A DNA stretch of 64,000 nucleotides from Paraburkholderia hayleyella (GCF_009455685.1 NZ_QPES01000001.1:372001-436000); one strand, 5' to 3'; shown: positions 26,892 through 36,768, counted from the first letter of the stretch. Numbers and translations are program-made. Notes: generated from the sequence alone by a model not told the origin.

Positions 26892-27599
26892 ATGTCGTAC
26901 TTTCATTCCACGGCAGCGCGCATCAGGCCGTATTTCGTCCAGCGGCTGGCGCTTTCCGTGCTGCTGGCGGGCCTGCTTGGCGGCTGTGGTCTCGTGCCGA
27001 AAGAGCCGATCATCCAGCAGCCGATGACCGCTGCGCCACCCATTCCGCCACAAGCCCAGACGCCTGGCTCGATTTACAACCCGGGCTACGCTGGGCGGCC
27101 GTTGTTCGAAGACCAGCGCCCGCGCAACATTGGCGACATCCTGACCATCGTCATTGCGGAAAACGTCAACGCGACCAAATCGTCGGGAGCCAATACCAAT
27201 CGTCAGGGCAGCACCAATCTGGCCGTGCCGACAGCGGGTTTCCTGCCCGGTTTTTTTAGCCGGGCCAACCTCGATGCCACCGGCGCGAACAAGTTCCAGG
27301 CGAACGGTGGCGCGAATGCCTCCAATACATTTAACGGCACGATTACCGTCACCGTCACGAATGTCTTGCCGAATGGCAACCTCGTCGTGAGCGGTGAAAA
27401 GCAGATGCTGATTAATCAGGGTAATGAATTCGTGCGTTTTTCCGGAGTGGTCAATCCGAACACCATCTCCGGGGTCAACTCGGTGTATTCGACCCAGGTT
27501 GCTGACGCGAAGATCGAATATTCCGCCAAGGGTTACATCGACGAGAGCCAGAACATGGGCTGGTTGCAGCGTTTCTTTCTGAATGTGTCGCCATGGTGA
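26892..27599 (+). CDS. flgH: Flagellar L-ring lipoprotein FlgH
   Basis: FlgH forms the outer-membrane L-ring. The 235-residue precursor has a lipoprotein signal with lipobox LGGC and then LVPKEPI. Typical segments are RPLFEDQRPRNIGDILTIV and NLVVSGEKQMLINQGNEF, ending in YIDESQNMGWLQRFF. ATG 26892 is used because it places the signal sequence correctly; the open frame extends upstream to 26793 without a plausible leader. The 3' end overlaps flgI by seven bases. Confidence 0.96.
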   Translation: MSYFHSTAARIRPYFVQRLALSVLLAGLLGGCGLVPKEPIIQQPMTAAPPIPPQAQTPGSIYNPGYAGRPLFEDQRPRNIGDILTIVIAENVNATKSSGANTNRQGSTNLAVPTAGFLPGFFSRANLDATGANKFQANGGANASNTFNGTITVTVTNVLPNGNLVVSGEKQMLINQGNEFVRFSGVVNPNTISGVNSVYSTQVADAKIEYSAKGYIDESQNMGWLQRFFLNVSPW

Positions 27600-28759
27600 T
27601 CCCAAGCCCGATGCGGGCGCGTTTGCGCTCGCCGCTTTTTAAAGCCGCACTCGCGGCGGCGCTGGTGTTCGCGCCGCTAACCGGTGCACAGGCTGAGCGG
27701 CTGAAAGATCTCGTGTCGATTCAGGGCGTGCGCGATAACCCGCTGATCGGTTATGGCCTGGTCGTCGGTCTCGACGGCACGGGTGACCAGACGATGCAAA
27801 CGCCCTTTACGACGCAAACGCTCGCCAACATGCTGGCGAACCTCGGCATCTCGATTAATAACGCCAGTGCCAATGGGAGCGGCGGTTCGATGTCGAACAT
27901 GCAACTGAAGAACGTCGCGGCGGTGATGGTTACCGCGAAGCTGCCACCGTTCGCACGCCCTGGCGAAGCTATTGACGTCACGGCTTCGTCGCTGGGCAAT
28001 GCCAAGAGCCTGCGCGGTGGCACGCTGCTGCTGACGCCGCTCAAGGGCGCCGACGGCCAGGTGTATGCGCTGGCGCAGGGCAATCTGGCCGTTGGCGGCG
28101 CGGGCGCGAGCGCCAACGGCAGCAAGGTGCAGGTGAATCAACTGGCCGCCGGACGTATTACGGGCGGCGCGATTGTCGAGCGCGCGGTGCCCACGATGGT
28201 CACGCAAGCCGGCACGATGCAGCTCGAACTCAACGAGATGGATTACGACACGACACAGCGCATTGTGGGTGCGGTGAATCGCACGTTTGGCGAGGGCACG
28301 GCGAATGCGCTCGATGGCCGCACGATCCAGCTGCGTGCCCCGGCCGATGCGGCGCAGCAGGTGGCGTTCATGGCGCAACTGCAGAACCTCGATGTGAAGC
28401 CGGCCCAAGCCTCAGCCAAGGTGATCCTGAATGCGCGCACGGGTTCGATCGTGATGAACCAGATGGTGACGCTACAAAACTGTGCGGTTGCACACGGCAA
28501 TCTCTCGGTGGTGATCAATACGCAACCGGTGGTGAGCCAGCCCGGCGCATTCTCGAACGGACAAACAGTCGTGGCGCAGCAATCGCAGATTCAGATGAAG
28601 CAGGACAACGGCGCGCTGAGGTATGTAACAGCTGGTGCCAATCTGGCTGAGGTCGTGAAGGCGCTGAACGCATTGGGGGCGACGCCTGCCGACCTGATGT
28701 CGATCTTGCAGGCGATGAAAGCCGCAGGCGCTTTGCGCGCCGACCTCGAAATCATCTAA
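27593..28759 (+). CDS. flgI: Flagellar P-ring protein FlgI
   Basis: FlgI builds the periplasmic P-ring. The 388-residue precursor has a signal peptide ending near TGAQA and the strongly conserved IQGVRDNPLIGYGLVVGLDG and GTGDQTMQTPFTTQTL. The C-terminus has ALGATPADLMSILQAMKAAG. It overlaps flgH by seven bases and lies 12 bases before flgJ. FlgA, at 20526-21806, is its dedicated chaperone. Confidence 0.97.
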   Translation: MVIPSPMRARLRSPLFKAALAAALVFAPLTGAQAERLKDLVSIQGVRDNPLIGYGLVVGLDGTGDQTMQTPFTTQTLANMLANLGISINNASANGSGGSMSNMQLKNVAAVMVTAKLPPFARPGEAIDVTASSLGNAKSLRGGTLLLTPLKGADGQVYALAQGNLAVGGAGASANGSKVQVNQLAAGRITGGAIVERAVPTMVTQAGTMQLELNEMDYDTTQRIVGAVNRTFGEGTANALDGRTIQLRAPADAAQQVAFMAQLQNLDVKPAQASAKVILNARTGSIVMNQMVTLQNCAVAHGNLSVVINTQPVVSQPGAFSNGQTVVAQQSQIQMKQDNGALRYVTAGANLAEVVKALNALGATPADLMSILQAMKAAGALRADLEII

Positions 28760-28771
28760 CGAAGGCACGCG

Positions 28772-29752
28772 ATGAGCAGCGATCCGAATCAAATTGCCAA
28801 TGATCTAAGCCAGCGTTTTGCACTCGATGTGCAAGGTTTCGCCAAAATGCGCGCGCAAGCCGTTGCGTCACCGCAAGCGGGAATCAAGGCTGCCGCGAAG
28901 CAGTTCGATGCGGTGTTTGTGCAGATGATGCTCAAGAGCATGCGTGATGCAACGCCATCGGAGGGCCCGTTCGATTCGCGCGATAGCGCGGCCTACACCT
29001 CGATGCTGGATCAGCAGCTCGCGCAGCAGATGTCGGCCAAAGGCGTCGGCGTGGCCGATGCGATGCTCAAACAGTTGATGCGCAATGCAGGCGGTGCGAT
29101 GGGCACGGCTGGAGCCGATGGGGCGATGGGCGATACCAACGCAGGCAACGTCGCGGCGATGAATGCTCTCGCCAAGGCATATGGCAATGCGGCAGCAACG
29201 AATGCATTGGGCGCATCGGGCATGGTCCAGGGCAAAGGTTATTCGGCCAATAGCGCGCTCACCCCTGCCGTTGGCGCCACGCTTGGCGGCGATACCGCAC
29301 CGCATGTCACGGCTTTCGTGGACAAGCTGGCGGGTGCGGCACAAAGCGCGAGTGCCGCGACGGGCATTCCCGCACGTTTTATCGTCGGCCAGGCAGCGCT
29401 CGAATCAGGCTGGGGCAAGCGCGAAATCATGCGCACCGATGGCTCGACGAGCCACAACGTTTTCGGCATTAAAGCAGGTAAGGGCTGGAGTGGGCCGACT
29501 GTCGCTACGACGACGACCGAATATGTGAACGGCCAGCCGCGCCGCACGGTGGAGAAATTCCGTGCGTATGGCTCATATGCCGAAGCCATGACGGATTACG
29601 CCAGTTTGCTCAAGAACAATCCGCGCTACGCCCAGGTGCTGGACGCGGGCCAGGACGTACATGGTTTTGCGCATGGCATGCAGCGGGCGGGTTACGCCAC
29701 GGATCCGCAGTACGCCAGAAAACTGATTTCGATCATGCAAAAGCTGGGGTGA
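28772..29752 (+). CDS. flgJ: Flagellar rod cap and peptidoglycan hydrolase FlgJ
   Basis: FlgJ caps the rod and opens the peptidoglycan. The 326-residue protein has an N-terminal rod-cap domain (KQFDAVFVQMMLKSMRDA) and a C-terminal glucosaminidase-type domain with QAALESGWGKREIM, where the Glu is the likely catalytic acid, then HNVFGIKAGKGW and FRAYGSYAEAMTDY. The two-domain form is typical of beta- and gammaproteobacteria. It ends the flgB-J run. Confidence 0.96.
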   Translation: MSSDPNQIANDLSQRFALDVQGFAKMRAQAVASPQAGIKAAAKQFDAVFVQMMLKSMRDATPSEGPFDSRDSAAYTSMLDQQLAQQMSAKGVGVADAMLKQLMRNAGGAMGTAGADGAMGDTNAGNVAAMNALAKAYGNAAATNALGASGMVQGKGYSANSALTPAVGATLGGDTAPHVTAFVDKLAGAAQSASAATGIPARFIVGQAALESGWGKREIMRTDGSTSHNVFGIKAGKGWSGPTVATTTTEYVNGQPRRTVEKFRAYGSYAEAMTDYASLLKNNPRYAQVLDAGQDVHGFAHGMQRAGYATDPQYARKLISIMQKLG

Positions 29753-30396
29753 AACCCGCACGAGTTTGGGGCGGGTTGTTCATCTCCGGGCCGCTTTTTT
29801 GACGGCGGAGCACTGAGGGGTTTGGGCTAAATTTATCTTTCAATCGGGTTGGCTCGCCCCGTGTCGAGGCATCTTGTACAGAAGCCAGAGAGATGTGTTT
29901 TAGGCCTGTTTCCGGATGTGAGAATTTTATATTTTTGGCCAGAAAATAATGCCATTAATTCATTAAGAAAAACGATATTTCCAGGTGCTCGGGTCGCCAG
30001 CGTTATTATTCATTTTGATTAAATTATCAGGGCTTGAGGATTTTGGAATGGATTGATGTCATTGCCTATGGTGGACCTGATGCCATAAAGCAGGAATGAT
30101 GTCTGTAAAAAATGCGACATATATATTTCTGTGTCAGCCAGGTGTTATTTAATTACTTTTTTTAAGAACTTTTCCTGATGAATTTATTAAGTTGAATTCT
30201 TAGGTAAAGTCTCAGGGATAGTGTCGTGAAATTTCCTGGAAATGCCTGATCTCTTTCGGCTTGAGGTTAAAGAAATAAGCTAATTTTATCTTTTCATGGG
30301 TTCTTAGGAGAAGTCCTATTGGGCCGGGTGAGGTCTGCCAGAGATAGTGGGATGGATGGGTTTGAACCACTTCTCACTTTTTCTGGAGACGATAAC
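29753..30396. other. AT-rich leader between flgJ and the adhesin gene
   Basis: About 640 bases much richer in A+T than the flanks and without a supported gene. It contains a short hairpin right after flgJ (29753-29759/29771-29777) and a dyad ATTTCC-T-GGAAAT at 30231-30243 that could be an operator. I see no clear sigma-70 or sigma-28 promoter. The base composition suggests the segment came in with the adhesin gene or is a long regulated leader. Confidence 0.6.
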
Positions 30397-33132
30397 GTGA
30401 ACAGGATTTACCGGACGATCTGGAGCGCTGCAACACAGACATGGGCTGTCGCGTCGGAACTGGCCAAGGCGGGTTCAGAGGGCAGTCCTGGCAAAGACAA
30501 AAACAAAGACGCCGATCGTCACAGCCGGAAAAAACGCGTGGCGCTTGCCACGTCCATAGCGCTTGCATCCGGTATGGCTGGGGTTGCTTCCAACGATGCA
30601 TGGGCGAGCGATGTAAGCGACGATTCCTCCGGCGGCTATACCGAGACCCGCAACGAAAGCGATGTGCCGGGCTATCACCCGACGGAAGCCGGCAATACGG
30701 TTCAACATGCGGCTCAACGCACGGCTCAACGCACGGCTCAACACGCAGCTCAAAACCCCGCGCCCAGCACGGTGACAGGCAATCTGAAGAGCGCCGTGAC
30801 CAATTCGCCTGCCGTGGCGAACAGCACGAAAGCCCTGGCCGATGCGGCGACGGCCGGCTTCTCGCGCCCGGCGGCAAGTGCACCTGTCGCGCATATGCTG
30901 GCCGCATCGCCTCCACCGTTGTCGGATTTCATGATGTTGAGCACGAATGTTGATGGCGGGGCCACCAACATCACAACCGGCGTCACGAATTCGATGACAA
31001 TCGGGCCCAGATCTACAGTGAAAGGCTCGTATTCCATGGCCGTCGGGATTGGCGCTGCGGTGAACATGGACAACGGAACCGCTCTTGGGCGAGATGCGAC
31101 CGTGGTCGATAAGGATGGAACGGCAATCGGGATGATGGCGACAACGGGTCTGGGCTCAGTTGGCGCTGTAGCGATCGGCAAGCTGGCCAATGCGGTTGGC
31201 GCGAACTCGCTGGCCATCGGCACCGGGTCTACCGCGAACGGCGTCAACTCACTGGCGTTAGGGACGAAAGCTCTGACGTCAGCTGCAAACGCAATTGCGC
31301 TCGGGACGAATTCGCTGGCTGACCGGGAGAGCGTAGTTTCCGTTGGCAACGCCACCGTACAGCGGCAAATCATCAACATGGCGGCGGGCACGCAGGCCCA
31401 TGATGCCGTGAACGTTGACCAGTTCAAAGGCGTGGTTTCAGCGCTCGGCGGCGGGGCCGCGCTGGATGCGAGCGGTAGCGTCAAGGCGCCTGCCTATACG
31501 GTGGCGGGTAGCACGTATAACAACATAGGCGCCGCGCTGAACGCGGCGGCAGGAGCGAGCCAGCCGGATGCCGTGGTGTACGACTCTTCCGCTCACGACA
31601 AGCTGACGCTGGGCGGTGGCGCGACGGGCGCCGTGATCACCAATCTCGGGGCGGGCAAGTTGGCGGCGGACAGCAGTGATGCGGTCAATGGGGCGCAACT
31701 CTTCAGCACCAACCAGGACGTTGGCCGTCTCAACTCGACTGTGGACAAACTCCGCAGGGGCAAGGATGGCCTGATTCAGCAAGATTCGGTGAGCCGAAAC
31801 TTCTTCGTGGCGGGCGCGCTGGACGGCGAGGCGGTGGATTTTTCCGGTATCGCGGGCGTGCGTGAGCTAACCGGCGTGATGGCGGGCAAGGCGGATACGT
31901 CTGCGGCCAACGTCGGTCAGCTCAAGGGTGTGGCGGCCTCGTTGGGCGGTGGGGCAGGTTTCGATGCCAATGGCGCGTTCCACTCGCCGACTTACACCGT
32001 GCAGGGTGGCCAGCAAACCTCGGTCGACGGGGCGCTCGGTGCGCTTGATAACAGCGTGTCTTCGCTGGCAACGCAGATCAACGGTGCGGGTCTCGGGATC
32101 GTGGCGCAAAACCCGGTGAGCCGCGATATCACTGTGGGTGCGACGGCGGATGGCACGCGTATCAATTTCGCGGGCACGGCGGGAAGCCGCGTGCTGGCCG
32201 GGGTTCGCGCAGGCGGCGTCAGTGCGGCTAGCGATGAGGCGATCAACGGTGCGCAACTGTATGCCAATGCCAGCAGCATGGCTGCGATGATGGGCGGTGG
32301 CGCGGCGGTCAATCCCGATGGCACGTTCAGCAAGCCGGTATTCACGCTGGGCGGTACGACGCTCAATAACGTGGGTGACGCGCTCAGCCAGCTCGACGGA
32401 CGCGTGAGCAAAAATAGCAGCGACATCACCACGTTGCAGACAACCGTCAACACGGGCGGGGGGCGCGCCCTCAATGCCGTGCAATACGATTCAGCGGCGC
32501 ATGACAAGGTCACATTCGGCAATGCGGGCGGCTCGAAGGTCAAGCTGACACATCTGGATGACGGCGAACTGTCGGCTAACAGCACCGATGCGGTGACCGG
32601 CGGACAACTCTTCAGGACGAACCAACGCGTGGATACCTTGACGGGTGTGGTGCAGAACACGATGACCACGGGTTCCGCATCTATTGCGGAAGGGCCCGTG
32701 GATGCCGCCATCGGCAAGAGGCCCGCTGTGGCGACAGAAGCCGGATCGGTCGCGCTGGGCAATGGTTCGGTGGCGGATCAGGCCAATACGGTGTCCGTGG
32801 GCGCGGCGGGTAACGAACGCCGCATCGTGCACGTTGGCGATGCCCAGCAACCTACGGATGCTGTCAATCTGCGGCAGTACCAGCAAGGGCTCGCGGGCGT
32901 CGCGCGCCACGCTTACGCGGGCGTGGCAGCGGCCACCGCGCTGACGATGATTCCCGATGTCGATCTGGGACGCACCATCGCGGTTGGCGTGAGCACCGCG
33001 AATTACCGCGGTTACCAGGCCGGAGCGCTGGGGATCTCGGCGCGCGTCAACCCCAATATCAAGGTGAAAGTGGGCGCGGGCCTCAGTGCGTCGGGCTCGT
33101 CGGTTGGCGGCGGTGCATCGTATCAATGGTGA
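30397..33132 (+). CDS. YadA-type trimeric autotransporter adhesin
   Basis: A 911-residue type Vc autotransporter. The N-terminus VNRIYRTIWSAATQTW is an extended signal peptide region, followed by a hydrophobic stretch ending in DAWAS. Residues about 195-330 have YadA head repeats (ANSLAIGTGST, VNSLALGTKAL, ANAIALGTNSL), then neck motifs (DAVNVDQFKG) and stalk repeats with SALGGGAALDASG, STDAVTGGQLF. The end has the membrane anchor with IAVGVSTANYRG and a terminal aromatic Trp. GTG 30397 follows GGAGA (30384-30388). It separates flgJ from flgK. Function as a surface adhesin is inferred from the family; ligand unknown. Confidence 0.93.
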   Translation: MNRIYRTIWSAATQTWAVASELAKAGSEGSPGKDKNKDADRHSRKKRVALATSIALASGMAGVASNDAWASDVSDDSSGGYTETRNESDVPGYHPTEAGNTVQHAAQRTAQRTAQHAAQNPAPSTVTGNLKSAVTNSPAVANSTKALADAATAGFSRPAASAPVAHMLAASPPPLSDFMMLSTNVDGGATNITTGVTNSMTIGPRSTVKGSYSMAVGIGAAVNMDNGTALGRDATVVDKDGTAIGMMATTGLGSVGAVAIGKLANAVGANSLAIGTGSTANGVNSLALGTKALTSAANAIALGTNSLADRESVVSVGNATVQRQIINMAAGTQAHDAVNVDQFKGVVSALGGGAALDASGSVKAPAYTVAGSTYNNIGAALNAAAGASQPDAVVYDSSAHDKLTLGGGATGAVITNLGAGKLAADSSDAVNGAQLFSTNQDVGRLNSTVDKLRRGKDGLIQQDSVSRNFFVAGALDGEAVDFSGIAGVRELTGVMAGKADTSAANVGQLKGVAASLGGGAGFDANGAFHSPTYTVQGGQQTSVDGALGALDNSVSSLATQINGAGLGIVAQNPVSRDITVGATADGTRINFAGTAGSRVLAGVRAGGVSAASDEAINGAQLYANASSMAAMMGGGAAVNPDGTFSKPVFTLGGTTLNNVGDALSQLDGRVSKNSSDITTLQTTVNTGGGRALNAVQYDSAAHDKVTFGNAGGSKVKLTHLDDGELSANSTDAVTGGQLFRTNQRVDTLTGVVQNTMTTGSASIAEGPVDAAIGKRPAVATEAGSVALGNGSVADQANTVSVGAAGNERRIVHVGDAQQPTDAVNLRQYQQGLAGVARHAYAGVAAATALTMIPDVDLGRTIAVGVSTANYRGYQAGALGISARVNPNIKVKVGAGLSASGSSVGGGASYQW
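30700..30747 (+). repeat. 12-bp tandem repeat near the adhesin N-terminus
   Basis: Four units related to GCTCAACGCACG encode (H/R)(A/T)AQ repeats in the passenger just after the signal. The frame is kept whatever the copy number. Confidence 0.75.
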
Positions 33133-33215
33133 GTCTGTTGCCGTTCCCCGCGTGGGTGAATGGTGAGCAGTGAACGGCTGAACTGAAGCTGCAATCCATC
33201 ACTGCAGAGCCGAAG

Positions 33216-33255
33216 ACAGCGTCCATGCCGAAGCAGGCATGGACGCTGTTTTTTT
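33216..33255 (+). terminator. Intrinsic terminator after the adhesin gene
   Basis: A perfect 14-bp stem (33216-33229/33236-33249) with a six-base loop is followed by a run of seven T (33249-33255). This isolates adhesin transcription from flgK. Confidence 0.95.
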
Positions 33256-33301
33256 GCGCGGGTTTTTTCGCTTCAGATGGACAAAACGGTCTATCAACCC
33301 C

Positions 33302-33328
33302 TTAACTTTCTGGGCAGCCTGCCGATAT
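33302..33328 (+). promoter_or_regulatory. Sigma-28 (FliA) promoter for flgKL
   Basis: TTAACTTT (33302-33309), an 11-base spacer and GCCGATAT (33321-33328) match the TAAAGTTT-N11-GCCGATAA consensus with correct spacing. It lies 58 bases before flgK and after the adhesin terminator. Confidence 0.85.
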
Positions 33329-33385
33329 CACGTCTGTTCCCGCAACATGGCGGCCGATTTGAGCGGCGGCCCATCAGGATGAAGC

Positions 33386-35383
33386 ATGCCAGGCGACCTG
33401 TTCAATATTGCCCTTAGTGGTCTTAACGCAGCCCAGTGGGGCCTGACGACGACCGGCCAGAACATCAGCAATGCGGCAACGCCGGGTTACTCGGTGGAGC
33501 GTCCGATCTTTCAGGAAACGGCAGGCTTGTATAGCGGTTCGGGTTATATGCCGCAGGGCGTTTCGGTCACGACGGTGCAGCGCCAGTACAGCCAGTATTT
33601 GACCGATCAGTTGAACCTCGCGCAAACGAATAGTGGGGCATCGTCGACCTACTACGCGCTGATCGCTCAACTGAATAATCTGGTCGGCAGTCCGACCGCA
33701 GGGATCTCGAGCGCGATCACGGGTTATTTCACGGGCCTGCAAGGCGTGGCCAACGATGCGGGCAGCCAGGCCGCGCGTCAGACGGCGATTAGCAACGCAC
33801 AAACACTCGCCAACCAGATCAATGCGGCGGGTCAGCAATACGGCCAGTTACGCCAGACCGTCAACACGCAGTTGAGTGACACGATCACGCAGATCAACAG
33901 CTACAGCGCGCAAATCGCCAAACTCAACGAACAGATCGCAGCTGGCAGCACCGGTGGCCAGCCGCCGAACCAGCTGCTTGACCAGCGCGATCTGGCGGTG
34001 TCGAAGCTGAGCCAGCTCACGGGTGTGCAAGTCGTGCAAAGCGGCACGAGCTACAACATTTTCATGAGCAACGGGCAAACGCTCGTTGCCAACGAAAAAA
34101 GCTTCAACCTGGGGGTGGCGACCTCGGAGTCTGATCCGACCGAGTTGTCCGTCACCTATCTTGGCCTCGCAGGCGCCAACCCCGCTCCCGCACCGCAGAC
34201 GCTGCCCGACAAGCTTGTCACGGGGGGCACGCTTGGCGGGCTGTTGGCGTTTCGCCGTGAAACGCTCGATCCCGCGCAGGCGCAACTGGGTGCCATCGCC
34301 GTGAGTTTTGCGGCCCAGGTCAATGCGCAAAACGCATTGGGCATCGATTTGTCGGGCAATCCGGGTGGAGCGTTGTTCACGGTGGGCGAGCCGCTGGTGT
34401 ATGCCAGCCAGAAAAACACCGGCGGGGCAACGCTGGCCGCGAGCCTGAGCAACCCTTCCCAGCCGCCGACGAGCGATTACACGTTGTCTTACGACGGCGC
34501 GTTATACACGCTCACGGACAAGGCCAGCGGCAAGGTGATCGGTACCGCGAGCGATTTGACCAACCCCATCGGCGGGATGCAGTTCAACGTGAGCGGCACG
34601 ATGGCCGCAGGAGATTCGTTCACCATTGCCCCGACACGCGGCGCACTCAATGGTTTTGGGTTGGCCACCACGAACGGCTCGGCCATTGCCGCGGCTTCGC
34701 CGGTACTCGCCAGCGCGGGCGCAACCAATAGCGGCAGCGGCACGATCACGGCGGGCAGTGTGACGGCGGGTTATGCGCTCCCCTCGGCGCCGGTCAAGCT
34801 GACCTACGATTCGGCGACCGGGCAGATGACCGGTTTTCCGCCGAATTCGGTGGTGACGATTGCGGGCACCCCGCCTACGACCATCACGATCGACGCCACC
34901 GGCAGCACCCCTGTGCCCTATAACCCAGCCACGGGCGCGGCACTGACGATCAATAGCGCGACGACTCCTGCACCCGCAGGCTCGATGAATGGCGTGAGCT
35001 TCACGTTGAGCGGGCGCCCGGCGAATGGCGATACGTTCTCGATTGGCGCGAACACGGGCGGCGGCAACGACGGTCGTAATGCCCAGGCCATGTCGAACCT
35101 GGTCAATGCCACTGTGCTCAACGGTGGCACCTCGACCTTGACGGGCGCCTATGCCAATTACGTCAATGGGATCGGCAACCAGACCAACCTGATTCAAGGC
35201 ACCAGCAAGGCCCAGGCTTCGCTCGTGACGCAAATCACCAGCGCCCAGCAATCGGTATCGGGCGTGAACGTGAATGAGGAAGCGGGGAACCTGTTGAAAT
35301 ACCAGCAGCTTTACCAGGCCAACAGCAAGGTGATTCAGACCACCTCCACGTTGTTTCAGACGTTGCTCGGCATCTTTCAGTGA
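33386..35383 (+). CDS. flgK: Hook-filament junction protein FlgK
   Basis: FlgK is the first junction protein between hook and filament. The 665-residue protein begins MPGDLFNIALSGLNAAQWGL and has NISNAATPGYSVERP; the C-terminus has ISSAQQSVSGVNVNEEAGNL-like residues and LLKYQQLYQANSKVIQ. The middle carries two copies of an inserted beta module marked by SG(T/R)xAxGDxF(T/S)I (near residues 400-413 and 540-555), making it longer than enteric FlgK (about 547). The FlgN chaperone gene lies at 19580-20017. Confidence 0.96.
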   Translation: MPGDLFNIALSGLNAAQWGLTTTGQNISNAATPGYSVERPIFQETAGLYSGSGYMPQGVSVTTVQRQYSQYLTDQLNLAQTNSGASSTYYALIAQLNNLVGSPTAGISSAITGYFTGLQGVANDAGSQAARQTAISNAQTLANQINAAGQQYGQLRQTVNTQLSDTITQINSYSAQIAKLNEQIAAGSTGGQPPNQLLDQRDLAVSKLSQLTGVQVVQSGTSYNIFMSNGQTLVANEKSFNLGVATSESDPTELSVTYLGLAGANPAPAPQTLPDKLVTGGTLGGLLAFRRETLDPAQAQLGAIAVSFAAQVNAQNALGIDLSGNPGGALFTVGEPLVYASQKNTGGATLAASLSNPSQPPTSDYTLSYDGALYTLTDKASGKVIGTASDLTNPIGGMQFNVSGTMAAGDSFTIAPTRGALNGFGLATTNGSAIAAASPVLASAGATNSGSGTITAGSVTAGYALPSAPVKLTYDSATGQMTGFPPNSVVTIAGTPPTTITIDATGSTPVPYNPATGAALTINSATTPAPAGSMNGVSFTLSGRPANGDTFSIGANTGGGNDGRNAQAMSNLVNATVLNGGTSTLTGAYANYVNGIGNQTNLIQGTSKAQASLVTQITSAQQSVSGVNVNEEAGNLLKYQQLYQANSKVIQTTSTLFQTLLGIFQ

Positions 35384-35394
35384 GGCGTTGAATC

Positions 35395-36618
35395 ATGCGT
35401 ATGTCGACCAGTGAATTTTTCTCGCTCAACGTGAACTCGATGAGCGAGCAGCAAAGCGTTTTAGGGCAGCTGTATCAGCAGATTGCGACGGGGGTGAGCC
35501 TGAGTACGCCCTCGGATAACCCGCTTGGGGCAGCGCAGGCGGTACAGCTCAGCATGCAGGGGGCGGCGCTGGCGCAGTATTCGCGCAACCAGGACACGGT
35601 TCTCGCCTCGCTGCAAAGCGAAGACACCACGCTCGGCGAAGTCAGCAGCGTGCTGCAAAACATCAACACGCTACTGGTGCGGGCGGGAGATGGTTCGCTC
35701 AACGATGGCAACCGCAGTGCGATCGCAACCGAGCTGCAGGGGCTGCGCAACCAGTTGATGACGCTGGCCAATGCCACGGACCCTCAAGGCAACTTCCTGT
35801 TCGCGGGGTTCAAAACCACGGCCCAGCCGTTTTCCGTCGATGCCAGCGGCGCGGTGATTTATACCGGCGACACGGGCTCGCGCGATATTCAGGTATCTGA
35901 CACCCGCCAGATCGCGTCGAGCGATAACGGTGTCACAGTGTTTAGCGGCGTCGCGGCGGTGGGCACCACGTCGATTCCGGCGGGCAATCCCGCCAATACC
36001 GGCAATGGTGCGATTGGCGGCGTGAGCACTAACAACGCGGGAGATCCCGCCAATGCGCATGCCTATCTGATTACGTTCGCGGGCACCGCACCCGCTATCA
36101 CTTACACGGTGACCGATCAAAGCACGGGTGTTGTTAGCGCAGCGCAGCCTTATACCTCGAGCGCCGGCATCACGCTGGGCGGCCAGAGCGTGACGATCAG
36201 TGGCACACCTGCCGCGGGCGACAGCTTTACCGTGACGCCTGCCACCCAGGCCGGTACGGATGTCTTCGCCAATATCGATGACATCGTGTCCGCGCTGCAA
36301 ACCCCGACGGGCAGTGCGGCAGCCGTGGCGAACCTGACCAATGCGTTAAGCAGCGCGATGGGCAAGCTGAAGAACACGATGAATAACGTGGTGACCGTCC
36401 AGGCCTCGGTGGGGGGCCGAGAGCAGGAAGTGCAGGCGCTTCAGACGGTGACGCAAGCCAGCGTCTTGCAGACTAAAAGCAGCCTCGCAGATCTCACGAC
36501 CACCAACCTGACGGCGACGATCAGCCAATACTCGCTGGCGCAATACGCGTTGCAGGCCGCGCAGCAAGGCTTTATGAAAATTCAGGGCATGTCGCTGTTC
36601 AATTACATGGGAAATTAA
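35395..36618 (+). CDS. flgL: Hook-filament junction protein FlgL
   Basis: FlgL is the second junction protein. The 407-residue product has the flagellin-like N-terminus SEQQSVLGQLYQQIATGV and a C-terminal helix ending QGFMKIQGMSLFNYMGN. The middle has one copy of the same SGTPAAGDSFTV module seen twice in FlgK. It starts 11 bases after flgK. A second in-frame ATG at 35401 is possible. Confidence 0.95.
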   Translation: MRMSTSEFFSLNVNSMSEQQSVLGQLYQQIATGVSLSTPSDNPLGAAQAVQLSMQGAALAQYSRNQDTVLASLQSEDTTLGEVSSVLQNINTLLVRAGDGSLNDGNRSAIATELQGLRNQLMTLANATDPQGNFLFAGFKTTAQPFSVDASGAVIYTGDTGSRDIQVSDTRQIASSDNGVTVFSGVAAVGTTSIPAGNPANTGNGAIGGVSTNNAGDPANAHAYLITFAGTAPAITYTVTDQSTGVVSAAQPYTSSAGITLGGQSVTISGTPAAGDSFTVTPATQAGTDVFANIDDIVSALQTPTGSAAAVANLTNALSSAMGKLKNTMNNVVTVQASVGGREQEVQALQTVTQASVLQTKSSLADLTTTNLTATISQYSLAQYALQAAQQGFMKIQGMSLFNYMGN

Positions 36619-36629
36619 TTCGCGCAGGG

Positions 36630-36670
36630 TGCCCTGGCCTTTTCTGATCTTTCCTGATCTTTCCAGGGCA
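36630..36670. terminator. Inverted repeat between convergent flgL and fliR
   Basis: TGCCCTGG (36630-36637) and CCAGGGCA (36663-36670) form an 8-bp stem with a T-rich 25-base loop containing a repeated TTTCCTGATC-like motif. A weak bidirectional terminator candidate. Confidence 0.35.
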
Positions 36671-36768
36671 TTCGCCTGTTTAAACCTGGTTGGACGGCGT
36701 GTGCGTCACGCCTGCGACAGAAAAGCGCTCACGCGCTCATTTCAAATACTGTCCAGCGTGCGGATTTT

